This document shows positions 1 to 8,897 of a stretch of 62,340 bases of DNA, in pieces. The number at the start of each line of letters is the position of its first letter. The stretch's first letter is position 1. Below the pieces are notes generated by a model. It ran no database searches. It was given only the letters and a program-made list of their open reading frames with translations, and was not told where the DNA came from. The position numbers and the translations under genes are program-made. Source of the DNA: an uncultured Eubacterium sp. (lineage in GTDB: Bacteria; Bacillota; Clostridia; Lachnospirales; Lachnospiraceae); NCBI GenBank assembly GCA_948579355.1, contig CAPAOV010000017.1:1-62340 (forward strand), read 5' to 3'.

Positions 1-193
1 TGTCGCCGTAAGCTTCTTCGACGGCGGTGTTGTACACCTCACCAAAGGTGAGGTTGTCATCAACGGTGAGGTTCTCATCGGAGGTGGGGTTCCCGCCTGC
101 CGCCTGAGCGGCGGTATGACCAATACATAAAACTATACCACACAGAAAGGCGGCAACTGTCACCCCGATTAACTTCTTTTTCAGATTTTTCAT
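1..193 (-). CDS. Secreted protein of unknown function, N-terminal part only
   Basis: Reading leftward from an ATG at 193 the frame stays open to the window edge, giving 64 residues. The first ~31 residues form a typical Sec signal peptide: a Lys-rich start (MKNLKKK), a hydrophobic core, then an Ala-rich AQA-A cleavage region. The mature start is acidic and contains a short internal repeat (DENLT then DDNLT). A GAGAGGGG ribosome site precedes the ATG. No domain can be named because the gene continues beyond the window. Confidence 0.7.
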   Translation of the reverse strand, partial: MKNLKKKLIGVTVAAFLCGIVLCIGHTAAQAAGGNPTSDENLTVDDNLTFGEVYNTAVEEAYGD

Positions 194-525
194 ATAATCA
201 AACCCCTCTCTTCGCAAACTCCTCATTTCTTTTGTCATCTGCCTTTATTGTCAAGACCCTTTCGTACTTCCTGCCGGCAGCAAAAAAGAAAAAAATAATT
301 CCATTCGGAAAACACAAAGTTTTATTACCCGGATGGAATTACCCTGTCTCTGGATTTGTTTTGTCAAACAATTCCTTTTGTCGTCCTTTATGATATGTTT
401 TATCATATCAGATAGTGGAACTTCCTGCTAGGGGCACTAGCAATAGCTATTCCACGCAATAGCAAAGTTATATGAAATCCCTTTCCATAAAAAATGCTCC
501 TATACCAAAATTATCCTCTGCACTT
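194..525. other. Intergenic region with terminator and dyads
   Basis: No credible gene. It holds the leftward terminator at 282-340, a 7-bp inverted repeat with a 6-base spacer at 391-410 (TGATATG/CATATCA), and a nested stem at 415-455. In that nested stem GTGGAA pairs with TTCCAC, enclosing TGCTAG paired with CTAGCA. The short open frame at 468-653 mostly overlaps the phosphorylase 3' end and is treated as a shadow. Confidence 0.6.
282..340 (-). terminator. Rho-independent terminator after the nucleoside phosphorylase
   Basis: On the minus strand a 12-bp stem with one mismatch (plus-strand arms 297-308 and 329-340) is followed by a long U-rich tract, seen as the A-run at 282-296. It lies about 190 bp downstream of the phosphorylase stop and insulates the secreted-protein gene at the left edge. 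Confidence 0.85.
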
Positions 526-1290
526 TCACATAGAAACAACATAGTGCGCCAGCTCCAACGCAATATCAAAATGTCCTGAATCGTGCTGTGTACCTTTCCT
601 TTCTCCCTCTTTACGCCGGCTATCCCATTCAGGGGCGTCAAGCAAATCCCCACTCGTAAAAAATGAGTAGAAATTCAAACCTCGAAAATCACACATTGCC
701 TGCAGGGCGGCGCATTCCATCTCAACGGAAATACAGCCGTCTGCTTTATGCTTATTAAAATTATTAATTGTTTCCCTGTAAAAAGAATCCGTCGTCCACG
801 TTTTTCCTTTTACAAATGGGATGCCATTTTCCCTCATAAATGCTGCAACTATATCCGCATTTTTTATTGTAATATAATCTGCTGCAGGTGCGTAATGATA
901 TGAGGTTCCCTCATCGCGATATGCCTCCGTCGGTATCATAACTTTCCCATGGGCAATTTCTCTGTCCAGACAGCCGGCGCCGCCGAAGACAATATATTTA
1001 TCCGTTTTGATTTCCGCCAACGTATCTTCCACCGTTCCGACACACGCAGGAGCTCCTACATATGTTTTATAAAACGCAAAAACCTTCCCCTTATATTCTA
1101 TGCGGTAAATTGGTGTGCTTCCGCTTGCAAACCAAAAAACAGCAATTTGTTTACAGTCGTAATTATTCAAAACAAACTCTTCAATAACATGGGAAAATGT
1201 CAGGATACAGGCGTCTACCCTTGGCGCATCTTTCTTAATACAAGGATTTATAATTGCCTCTGATTGATTGTCAAAACTATCTGTTATCAT
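526..1290 (-). CDS. Nucleoside phosphorylase (uridine/purine type)
   Basis: A 254-residue cytoplasmic enzyme of the PNP/UDP phosphorylase family, which cleaves nucleosides with phosphate to the free base and (deoxy)ribose-1-phosphate for salvage. FGGAGCLD at about 102-109 is the phosphate-binding glycine loop. SVEMECAAL at about 188-196 is the signature in which Met-Glu contact the ribose. TSGDLLD at about 212-218 is the late active-site strand. Length is normal for the family. The start is supported by GGAGGAG six bases upstream. It is monocistronic, with a strong terminator downstream. Uridine versus purine preference cannot be decided by eye; the VEMECAAL form resembles uridine phosphorylase-like members. 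Confidence 0.88.
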   Translation of the reverse strand: MITDSFDNQSEAIINPCIKKDAPRVDACILTFSHVIEEFVLNNYDCKQIAVFWFASGSTPIYRIEYKGKVFAFYKTYVGAPACVGTVEDTLAEIKTDKYIVFGGAGCLDREIAHGKVMIPTEAYRDEGTSYHYAPAADYITIKNADIVAAFMRENGIPFVKGKTWTTDSFYRETINNFNKHKADGCISVEMECAALQAMCDFRGLNFYSFFTSGDLLDAPEWDSRRKEGERKGTQHDSGHFDIALELAHYVVSM

Positions 1291-1419
1291 TTTTCTCCTC
1301 CTTATCCGTCAATTATTTTGAGCCGTCCTCTCTCTTATAACGGTTATTCAAGACTCTGGTACATCAGTATACTTACCAAACGGCAAAATTACAACCACTT
1401 TATACCAATCGTATAATTC

Positions 1420-3372
1420 TTAATGTGGAGGAGAATTATCCGGCGGCAGGCAGACATGATTATGACAGACATAATAGGTTGTCTTTCCGTTTAATAAACG
1501 ATAGTCCTCTGTCGCATGAGAAAGAATATTAACTTCGGAGTGAAGCGGAAGATGGGATAATATTTCTTCCCTGCTGTCGTCATGCGAAAGTACTACGGTA
1601 ATCTTCATCGGCGGATGATAGTACAAAATGAGCGCAATCAGAAACATGGCGTATCCCGCCGGATACTGCTGCGCCGCTGCGGACATATAGGCAAGTTGAC
1701 ACTCGGCGTCTTTCTTTATTTCCTCTTCTTCGAGAATCTGTGAGAGACGAACGAGACAGTAAGCGATAACAGAATTTCCCGATGGCATGGCTCCGTCGTA
1801 AGTTTCTTTCGGCCTCGTAATCAAGCGGCCATTTTCTCTGCCATATAGGAAAAAGCCACCGCCATTTGTATCCAAAAACTGCTTTTTCACCTGATGATAC
1901 AGCGTTTGGGCACGTTCCCGATAATATGGCTCTGCCGTCGCATCATAGAGAAAAATAAGCGCCGCCATATAATACGCGTAATCATCCAGAAAACCATTGA
2001 CGGAACGGGCCCTGTCACGGCAACTGACAAATAACAAATCTCCCTCTGCCAGATTTTCCTCTATAAATTTTTGTGTTTTCTCCGCCGCCTGAAGATACCG
2101 CTGCTTCCCCGTGGTCCGATACAAAAAGACCATAGCGCAAATCATCAGGGCGTTCCACGACGTAAGAATTTTATCATCCATATGCAGTTTATAACGCGAT
2201 TTCCGGTGCTCATACAACATCTGCCGCTCCCTATCAAAGGAATCGGCAATCGTTCCGCCCCCCAAACGGTTGGGAATGTTCTTTCCCTCAAAATTCCCCT
2301 GCTCCGTAATCCCATAATGCTCACAAAAAGAGGCGCCCGTCTCTTCGCCAAGAATCGTGCAGATTTCCTCATAGTCCCAAAGATAAAAGCGCCCCTCCTC
2401 TCCCTCACTATCCGCATCCTGCGCGGAATAAAATTCTCCCTCTTCTCCAGTCATTTCCCTGAAAACATAAGCTGCCGTCTTTTCCGCAGTATCAAGAAAG
2501 AATGGCTCTCCCGAAACCTTAAACATAGAAACATACGCAAGAATCAATAACGCATTATCATAGAGCATTTTCTCAAAATGCGGGGCAAGAAAATAGCTAT
2601 CGGTAGAATAACGGGAAAAACCAAAACCTATCTGGTCAAAAATCCCGCCCCGCCTCATCTGTTCAAGTGTCTTATAAACGGCTCTGTGGGAAAAAACAGT
2701 CTCTTCTTTGTCCGCCTCCGTCACGGAATATAACAGAAGAAATATCAGATTATGGGGGGTAGGAAATTTCGGCGCCGCGCCAAAACCCCCATATCTGCTA
2801 TCAAAACTCTGCGAAAAAAGAGACACCGCCCGCTTTAGTAATTCCCTGTCTATCAAACTGCTTTCCGCAACGTCCTCCGCTCCTACATGGGAGAGAATCT
2901 GTTCCGCCGATTCGATTAGCGCCGTCTTATTCGTTTCCCATTGCTCGGCAATAGCACGCAGCAAATCCCGAAAACCTGTCATTCCGGAATGGGAATCCGG
3001 AGGGAAATACGTTCCAGCATAAAAGGGCTTCTGCTGCGCGGTCATAAAGATACTCAGCGGCCAGCCGCCTCCTCCCGTTAGCGCCTGGCAGACAGTCATA
3101 TAGACGCTGTCAATATCCGGCCGCTCCTCCCTGTCAACTTTAATGCACACAAAATAACGATTTAAAAGAGCTGCCGTCTCCCCATCTTCAAAACTCTCGT
3201 GCGCCATCACATGGCACCAGTGGCATGTACTGTAGCCGACGCTTAAAAATACAGGCTTGTCTTCCCGTTTTGCTTTCGCAAATGCTTCTTCTCCCCACGG
3301 ATACCAGTCTACCGGATTTTCCGCATGCTGCAAGAGATACGGACTACTTTGGTCTTTCAGTCGATTTGCCAT
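1420..3372 (-). CDS. YyaL-type thioredoxin-domain protein (DUF255, SSP411 family)
   Basis: A 650-residue protein of the widespread DUF255/YyaL family. The N-terminal ~165 residues are a thioredoxin-like domain with the motif YSTCHWCHVM, giving a CxxC at C50 and C53. The remainder is the alpha/alpha-barrel typical of six-hairpin glycosidases, seen in motifs such as PHFEKMLYDNA, FYSAQDADSEG and DDYAYYMAAL. No signal peptide is visible, so it should be cytoplasmic. Function is not established; homologues are usually called highly conserved thioredoxin-domain proteins. Its ATG overlaps the stop of the upstream FAD/Rieske gene (TAATG), so the two are translationally coupled and probably work together in redox metabolism. 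Confidence 0.88.
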   Translation of the reverse strand: MANRLKDQSSPYLLQHAENPVDWYPWGEEAFAKAKREDKPVFLSVGYSTCHWCHVMAHESFEDGETAALLNRYFVCIKVDREERPDIDSVYMTVCQALTGGGGWPLSIFMTAQQKPFYAGTYFPPDSHSGMTGFRDLLRAIAEQWETNKTALIESAEQILSHVGAEDVAESSLIDRELLKRAVSLFSQSFDSRYGGFGAAPKFPTPHNLIFLLLYSVTEADKEETVFSHRAVYKTLEQMRRGGIFDQIGFGFSRYSTDSYFLAPHFEKMLYDNALLILAYVSMFKVSGEPFFLDTAEKTAAYVFREMTGEEGEFYSAQDADSEGEEGRFYLWDYEEICTILGEETGASFCEHYGITEQGNFEGKNIPNRLGGGTIADSFDRERQMLYEHRKSRYKLHMDDKILTSWNALMICAMVFLYRTTGKQRYLQAAEKTQKFIEENLAEGDLLFVSCRDRARSVNGFLDDYAYYMAALIFLYDATAEPYYRERAQTLYHQVKKQFLDTNGGGFFLYGRENGRLITRPKETYDGAMPSGNSVIAYCLVRLSQILEEEEIKKDAECQLAYMSAAAQQYPAGYAMFLIALILYYHPPMKITVVLSHDDSREEILSHLPLHSEVNILSHATEDYRLLNGKTTYYVCHNHVCLPPDNSPPH

Positions 3373-4679
3373 TATTCTCTCCTTTTGCCCAGATTTCCAT
3401 TTGCCGGATTATTTAACAGACGCCCCTGTTCATCAAACCTCGAGCCGTGGCAGGGGCAGTCCCATGAATGCTCCACGCCATTCCACTTCAGGGAACATCC
3501 CATATGCGGACAGCGCTTCCGCGCCGGTGAAAGAAGATTGACGAGAGCTTCACACCCATTCAGGAATAATTGCGGCTTCCACATTGACCTCGAGGGAGAA
3601 AATACTTGTGCGTAGGCATTTTCCTTTCCGGAAACTAAGTCTGCCAAAATCATTGCTGCCGTCATCGAAGAAGTCATCCCCCATTTATTAAATCCCGCAG
3701 CCACAAAACAATGCGGCATATTTTTTGAGTACTTTCCGATATACGGGATTCCGTCCAGCGTCATACAATCCTGCGTCGCCCAGTGATAGGTTTCGGACGA
3801 AGAGGGATAGCAGGACTTCGCAAAATCTCTCAGTTCCTGCCAGCAGCCTCCTTGCTTTCCCGTACGGTGGCTGCCGCCGCCAACAAGCAGGAAATCCCGA
3901 TAGCTGCGAAACGATAATCCCGTCCGTTTCTCATCGACATACATCCCCTTTATGCAGGCGGCGTTTCTGAGTGCAATCACATAAGAGCGGTGCTGATACA
4001 TTTTCATAAAATACATTCCGTGTTTATTATCCATCGGAAAATGTGTGGCAATAATAAGTTTTTCAAAGGCAATCTCGCCCCGATTTGTTACCGCCGTATT
4101 TTCTTTTAATTCCGTGACAAAGGTGTGCTCATAAATCTTTAAATCAGCGGCAATTTGCGCGGCAAACCGCAAGGGATGAAACTGTGCCTGCCCTTCGAAT
4201 GCAAGCGCCCCCACAGTAGGAAACGGAAGTTCCTCTGTCGGCACAAGCGAAACCGGATGACCGAGCTTGTCGAGCGCCTCTGCTTCCTGCTCGAGTTTCT
4301 TCCTGTTATCCGTGGAATAAACATACGACGTCCGCTCCTCAAAATCACAATCTATGTTCTGACAAAGCCCGGCATACTTATCCCGGGCTCTCAGATTTGC
4401 ATCTAGCACAAGTTGGGCGCGCTCTCTGCCCGCCCCTTTCAGCAATTTGTGATACAAAATTCCATGCTGCGCCGTAATCTTTGCCGTTGTGTTTTCCGTG
4501 ACTCCGGAACAGATTGTGCTCCTTTCAACGAGCATGTAATCAATTCCCATCTCCTGTAAAAAATGAGCGCACAAAATCCCCGCCATTCCACCGCCTATAA
4601 TGAGAACATCCGTCTTCTGATTCCCATCCAGCCGTGGAAAATCAGGGAGCTTTCTTCCCTTTATCCAAATTGACTTCAT
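3372..4679 (-). CDS. FAD-dependent oxidoreductase with C-terminal Rieske [2Fe-2S] domain
   Basis: A 435-residue protein. An N-terminal FAD-binding Rossmann motif, VLIIGGGMAG at about 25-34, opens a DAO-type amine/amino-acid oxidase domain. The C-terminal ~50 residues are a Rieske cluster domain: CPHMGC (C390, H392) and CPCHGSRF (C408, H411) supply the two Cys and two His iron ligands. This fusion is known in a family related to gamma-glutamylputrescine oxidase and is usually annotated only as FAD-dependent oxidoreductase. The substrate is unknown. The start has AAAGGGG upstream. The gene is coupled to the downstream YyaL-type gene by a one-base stop/start overlap. Confidence 0.9.
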   Translation of the reverse strand: MKSIWIKGRKLPDFPRLDGNQKTDVLIIGGGMAGILCAHFLQEMGIDYMLVERSTICSGVTENTTAKITAQHGILYHKLLKGAGRERAQLVLDANLRARDKYAGLCQNIDCDFEERTSYVYSTDNRKKLEQEAEALDKLGHPVSLVPTEELPFPTVGALAFEGQAQFHPLRFAAQIAADLKIYEHTFVTELKENTAVTNRGEIAFEKLIIATHFPMDNKHGMYFMKMYQHRSYVIALRNAACIKGMYVDEKRTGLSFRSYRDFLLVGGGSHRTGKQGGCWQELRDFAKSCYPSSSETYHWATQDCMTLDGIPYIGKYSKNMPHCFVAAGFNKWGMTSSMTAAMILADLVSGKENAYAQVFSPSRSMWKPQLFLNGCEALVNLLSPARKRCPHMGCSLKWNGVEHSWDCPCHGSRFDEQGRLLNNPANGNLGKRRE

Positions 4680-4790
4680 ACGTTACCCCTTTCGCACTTC
4701 TGTCTGCATTCGGCAATTATTGAATAACTACCGCACAATACACTAACAGTATGTACGAATCAAAAGGAGTTATGCCATTTGGGCGCTCAT

Positions 4791-5801
4791 TCAGACAACG
4801 CTTTTGTAAAAACGCATCTCAAAATGGGCTCCGCCTTTCCGACAATTAGACGCCTCTAAAATCCCCCCCTGTTCTTTTACAATCATCTTCGCCAGCGCCA
4901 GACCAATTCCCACTCCCTTTTCTGAAGTATGTTTTCCCTTATAAAACCGCTCAAACAAATGCGGCAAATCCTCTTTCGAAATGCCGCAACCATTATCTTC
5001 TATTACAATTTTCGTATAGAGGATATTCTCTTCCGCCTCTATGCGTATCTCGCCCCCTATCGGCGCAGACTCCATACAATTTTTCACAATATTAGCAAGG
5101 CTCTCCTGAGTCCACGCCATATCTCCGAGAAACCCCGTGTCCTTTTCACATGAAACAATCAACTTCTGCTCCCGCAATTCCATCGGAATCAATAAGTCCC
5201 GCGTAGCTCTCTCAATTAACTCCCCGACATTTATTCTCGTTCTTTTCATCTGAATCGTTCCGGCGTCCAGTTTCGCCATCTTCAGCAGCGTCTCCACAAG
5301 CCATTCCATATGCTGTAACAATCCCTCGAGATTGCGCAGCAATTCATATCGCGTCTTCTCTTCCAAGCCGCGGGAAGCCAGTCTTGACACAATGAGATTA
5401 ATGGTTGTCAGAGGCGTGCGGATTTGATGGGAAATATCGGCAATTGAATTCATCAGATAAATCTTATCGTCCTGAAGAAGCTTCGCTTGATGCGCCAGTT
5501 TCTGTATCATCTTCTGCAGTTCCGTCTGTAAGATTGCCAGCTCGCCCTCTGCCTGCTCCGCAATCTCCATCCGCTGTTTTCCATGCAGACAGCGCTCCAC
5601 CTCTTCCGATAAGAAAGCAATTTTACGATATCGGAAAAAAGAAGATAAAAAGTGCGCCGCCGTAAAAAGAAAACCGGCAAACAGACAGACAACCATTCCC
5701 CTGCTGCCGGAAAAAAGATGCGCTGCAAACAGGCAGACGGCAAGGCCTGCTCCCCATAAAACCATTTCTCTCCGGATTTCCGGATTCCTAAAAAACCCCA
5801 T
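4791..5801 (-). CDS. Sensor histidine kinase with short two-helix membrane sensor
   Basis: A 336-residue kinase. Two transmembrane helices at about 13-31 and 35-53 have almost no loop between them, so there is no extracellular sensor domain. The phospho-acceptor is H125 in the box ADISHQIRTPLTT. ATP-binding boxes follow: ESLANIVKNC (N), DNGCGIS (G1), GVGIGLALAKMI (G2). This layout is that of intramembrane-sensing kinases, which normally work with a nearby ABC transporter for peptide antibiotics or envelope stress. No such transporter adjoins it here. The start overlaps the response regulator 3' end by 14 bases, so the pair is co-translated. Confidence 0.9.
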   Translation of the reverse strand: MGFFRNPEIRREMVLWGAGLAVCLFAAHLFSGSRGMVVCLFAGFLFTAAHFLSSFFRYRKIAFLSEEVERCLHGKQRMEIAEQAEGELAILQTELQKMIQKLAHQAKLLQDDKIYLMNSIADISHQIRTPLTTINLIVSRLASRGLEEKTRYELLRNLEGLLQHMEWLVETLLKMAKLDAGTIQMKRTRINVGELIERATRDLLIPMELREQKLIVSCEKDTGFLGDMAWTQESLANIVKNCMESAPIGGEIRIEAEENILYTKIVIEDNGCGISKEDLPHLFERFYKGKHTSEKGVGIGLALAKMIVKEQGGILEASNCRKGGAHFEMRFYKSVV

Positions 5802-6456
5802 ATCCCATCCCCCGTATCGTCTTAATTATCTCTGGTCTGGCAGGATTATCCTCAATCTTTTCACGAAGCCTTTTCATATATACCGTCAGCGTATTGTCCT
5901 CGACAAACTCGCCCGCCATATCCCAAATTGCCTCCAATAACTTTTCCCTCGTCAGAACCATTCCCTTATTTTGAAACAGAATAAGAAGAAGCCGATACTC
6001 CAGTACGGAGAGAAAAATCTCTTCCCCATCCTTTCTTACAACCGCTTTCATCGTGTCTACGGTAACATTACCGGCCTCAAGCAAAACCTGTTTCTTTCCG
6101 TTTCTGCGCAGACAGGCGCCAATCCGCGAAACCAATTCTCTAGGGCGGAACGGCTTGCTGATATAATCGTCCGCCCCCATATCCAGTCCTGTCACTACGC
6201 TGCATTCGTCTCCCGAAGCCGTCAGGAAAATGACCGGCGTATCCGTATTTTTTTTGACATGTGCGCATACGGCAAAACCGTTTCCATCCGAGAGTGAAAT
6301 ATCCAGTAAAACGATATCAAAATGCCTCTCCTCCAACATATCAAGAGCCTCTTTCTGACCGGACGTCGGAGTCACACAAAATCCCTCGCCCGCCAAAAAC
6401 TCCCGCAGGTTTTCCACAATTGCTCTATCATCCTCTACCAATAACAGCTCCGTCAC
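5788..6456 (-). CDS. OmpR/PhoB-family response regulator
   Basis: A 222-residue DNA-binding regulator. The receiver domain has the acidic pocket VEDD (D9, D10), phospho-acceptor D52 in VLLDISLSDGNG, and the conserved Lys in ISKPF. The C-terminal half is a winged helix (VLEYRLLLILFQNKG, then the RLREKIEDNP and IRGMGYGVF wing). The start is GTG (position 6456) preceded by GAAAGGGG. It lies 27 bp downstream of the GH31 gene on the same strand, so it may be cotranscribed with the GH43-GH31 pair, and it overlaps the kinase gene that follows. Confidence 0.92.
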   Translation of the reverse strand: MTELLLVEDDRAIVENLREFLAGEGFCVTPTSGQKEALDMLEERHFDIVLLDISLSDGNGFAVCAHVKKNTDTPVIFLTASGDECSVVTGLDMGADDYISKPFRPRELVSRIGACLRRNGKKQVLLEAGNVTVDTMKAVVRKDGEEIFLSVLEYRLLLILFQNKGMVLTREKLLEAIWDMAGEFVEDNTLTVYMKRLREKIEDNPARPEIIKTIRGMGYGVF

Positions 6457-6483
6457 ACGTCTTACCCCTTTCCGCCAAGAACA

Positions 6484-8877
6484 TTAAATTATCTCACACA
6501 ACCGCGCCTTTACTACGGATGGCAGCGACGTCTTCTCCACAATATCCAAATACTCCTCTGCGTCACAGGCGCATAAACGTTTATACAAAACATCTTTGGA
6601 ATCATGGTCCATCTGTAATTTTGTGACAATCTTTCTGAGCGCCTCGCCTCTCTTCTCCTCCAACTGCTCCGAAAAGGATATCGTAATCTCATATTCGACG
6701 TTGGCAGTAACACCCTCCAAGACGACGCTCAGTCGGCCGTTGTCATCTGTGACTACCGGATATTCCACACCGTCAGCCAGTACCGTCACCTCTCCTCCGC
6801 AAATATTACAAAAGTGCAGATGATACCATCTTAAAGGTACTTCCGTTCCCTCTGTCCGACAGCGGAACGTCACCTTCTGTCTGCCCGCTTTCTCTTCCGA
6901 CGTAAACAAAGTATCTATCCGTTTGCCATCCTTATCCTCATGCAGGCAATAGCTGCCATTTCCATTTGTCACATATACTTTTAAACAGTCCGGATTCTCC
7001 ACATCATTCGTGTATTTTCTGTCATCAAGCACAAAAAAGCCGCCCTCCCGCAGAAGTACCGGATACTCTTCCAGCCAGCGAACCATTGTAAGTTCCCGTC
7101 CTCCCGTATATTCATCTTCCGTAAACAAGTCCGTCCATCTGCCCTGCGGAAGCCAGACATCCACGTCTGCCATACCGTCTGTCTCACTCTTTTTCGTAAT
7201 CGGCGCCACCAAAAGCTGACCGCCGAACATATACTGATTGGGATATTGATAGGATTCCCCATTTCCCGGCCATTCATAATACATCGGCTCAACAAGCGCC
7301 AAACCATTTTCCGCCGTCTCATAAGAAGCGGAGTACAAGAAAGGAATCATGCGATGGCGCAGTCTCAAAAATTCAGCGGCAATCAGTCCCGTACCATTTC
7401 CATACGCCCACGGCTCTTTCGTAAACGTAAGAGAACAGGTGCTATGCAGGCGGTTAATCGGGCTGAATACACCAAACTGTACAAAACGGACATACAATTC
7501 ATCATCCTTGTATCCTCCCATATGGCCGCCGATATCGTGGCTCCACCAACTATAGCCGGCATTGGACGCCGTCGCTGTAAAATACGGCAGAAACTGCAGG
7601 CTTTCCCATGTCACTTTCGTATCTCCCGAAAATCCCAACGGGTAGCGGTGCGCTCCGATTCCACAGTAACGGGATAAGATAAGCGGCTCATGCTCCTGCG
7701 CATGGTCTAAAAAGTGATAATGATTCAGCGCCCACAAGGGGTCTAATCCCTCCAGACGTGATTCTTCTCCCTGCTGCCAGTCTATCCACCAGAAATCAAC
7801 GCCATCGTGTTCGTAAGGGCGATGGAGAATATCAAAATAGGCATTGATAAAACGCTCATCGGTCATATCAAAGGGAATCTGCTGCTCCGTCTCCGGGTTC
7901 ACGCCTACAGCCTCCGCCATTGCGCGGTAGCAGTCCTCAAAATACCGAACTCCCGAAGCCGGATGCAGATTCAGCGTCACATGAAGTTTCCTCTCATGCA
8001 GTTTTTTCAAAAACCGTTTATAGTCCGGAAACAAATCCGTATTCCAACTGTATCCTGTCCACCCGTCAGCGCCACCATGCAAGGCGTCGTTTTTCCCCTG
8101 TTTGCTTATCTGCTTCTTCTCATCAAGCGTAAACGACCAATGCCAATCCATATCGACGGTCGCCACCGTGATGGGAATTTCTCTCTCTTCAAAATTATCC
8201 ATAACATGCAGATATTCCTTTTCTGTATAAGCGTAATATCTGCTCCACCAATTTCCCAGTGCAAACCTCGGTATCCGCGGAGTTTTCCCGCAAATCGAAT
8301 ACAGTGCTCTGACTGCTCCCCGATAATCCTTTCCATAAGCAAAGACATAAATATCCTTTTCCGGATTCTCCCGCCTGCCAATCATTCCGTCCTCTCTCAA
8401 TAACAGGGATTCACTGTCATCAAGTATCGCCACGCCGTTTTCCGATACAACTCCGTTTTCCAGACGAATCTTTTCCGCCTTATCCACCTCTGTCCCGAAT
8501 GGTATCCACATATCCCCGTCGCAGCAATCGAGCGTCCGGTATGTGCCGAGAAGATTGCCCTCATTTCCAAGTGGAATCTGCTTTTGCTCTTCTTTCAGTA
8601 TGACAAAACTTTGCTCTATCGTTCCCCTCCATACCAGTTCTGTCTGTCCGGTGCGGATTCGCAGTTCCCCGCTCCCGCGCTCTGCCGTAAAAGCAACTTT
8701 ATCAAAATTGCGGTACCATACGCACTGCGTTGCCGAATCACAGAAACTGTCGCTTTGTGACTGCTCAATCCGGAACAGCCGCTCCTCCAATACGGTTATC
8801 CGTAAGTTTTTTTCAATTACCATATTGTCAGACAAAGCCACCGGCTCTGTCTTTGCAATCAAATGTCTGTCCAGCAT
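6484..8877 (-). CDS. Glycoside hydrolase family 31 (alpha-glucosidase/alpha-xylosidase)
   Basis: A 797-residue GH31 enzyme without a signal peptide, so it acts inside the cell on imported oligosaccharides. The catalytic nucleophile is D366 in DFWWIDWQQG and the acid/base is D419 in GFSGDT. PRFALGNWWSRYYAY at about 202-216 and the WWSHDIGG stretch are further GH31 landmarks. The order is an N-terminal beta-sandwich, the (beta/alpha)8 barrel and C-terminal beta domains, plus a ~60-residue helical tail that is less usual. AAAGGAGGG supports the start. It is 20 bp downstream of the GH43 gene and clearly in the same operon. The IDWQQG form departs from the textbook WIDMNE of alpha-glucosidases, so the exact substrate is open. 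Confidence 0.92.
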   Translation of the reverse strand: MLDRHLIAKTEPVALSDNMVIEKNLRITVLEERLFRIEQSQSDSFCDSATQCVWYRNFDKVAFTAERGSGELRIRTGQTELVWRGTIEQSFVILKEEQKQIPLGNEGNLLGTYRTLDCCDGDMWIPFGTEVDKAEKIRLENGVVSENGVAILDDSESLLLREDGMIGRRENPEKDIYVFAYGKDYRGAVRALYSICGKTPRIPRFALGNWWSRYYAYTEKEYLHVMDNFEEREIPITVATVDMDWHWSFTLDEKKQISKQGKNDALHGGADGWTGYSWNTDLFPDYKRFLKKLHERKLHVTLNLHPASGVRYFEDCYRAMAEAVGVNPETEQQIPFDMTDERFINAYFDILHRPYEHDGVDFWWIDWQQGEESRLEGLDPLWALNHYHFLDHAQEHEPLILSRYCGIGAHRYPLGFSGDTKVTWESLQFLPYFTATASNAGYSWWSHDIGGHMGGYKDDELYVRFVQFGVFSPINRLHSTCSLTFTKEPWAYGNGTGLIAAEFLRLRHRMIPFLYSASYETAENGLALVEPMYYEWPGNGESYQYPNQYMFGGQLLVAPITKKSETDGMADVDVWLPQGRWTDLFTEDEYTGGRELTMVRWLEEYPVLLREGGFFVLDDRKYTNDVENPDCLKVYVTNGNGSYCLHEDKDGKRIDTLFTSEEKAGRQKVTFRCRTEGTEVPLRWYHLHFCNICGGEVTVLADGVEYPVVTDDNGRLSVVLEGVTANVEYEITISFSEQLEEKRGEALRKIVTKLQMDHDSKDVLYKRLCACDAEEYLDIVEKTSLPSVVKARLCEII

Positions 8878-8897
8878 TCCTTTCCCTCCTTTGCGGA

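Noticed and set aside
30..95. Repeated GGTGAGGTT-like units resembling a CRISPR or tandem array
   Set aside because: Only about three imperfect units within a coding sequence; they encode the DENLT/DDNLT repeat.
7807..8403. 198-codon open frame antisense to the GH31 gene
   Set aside because: Entirely overlapped by a gene with intact catalytic motifs; no ribosome site.
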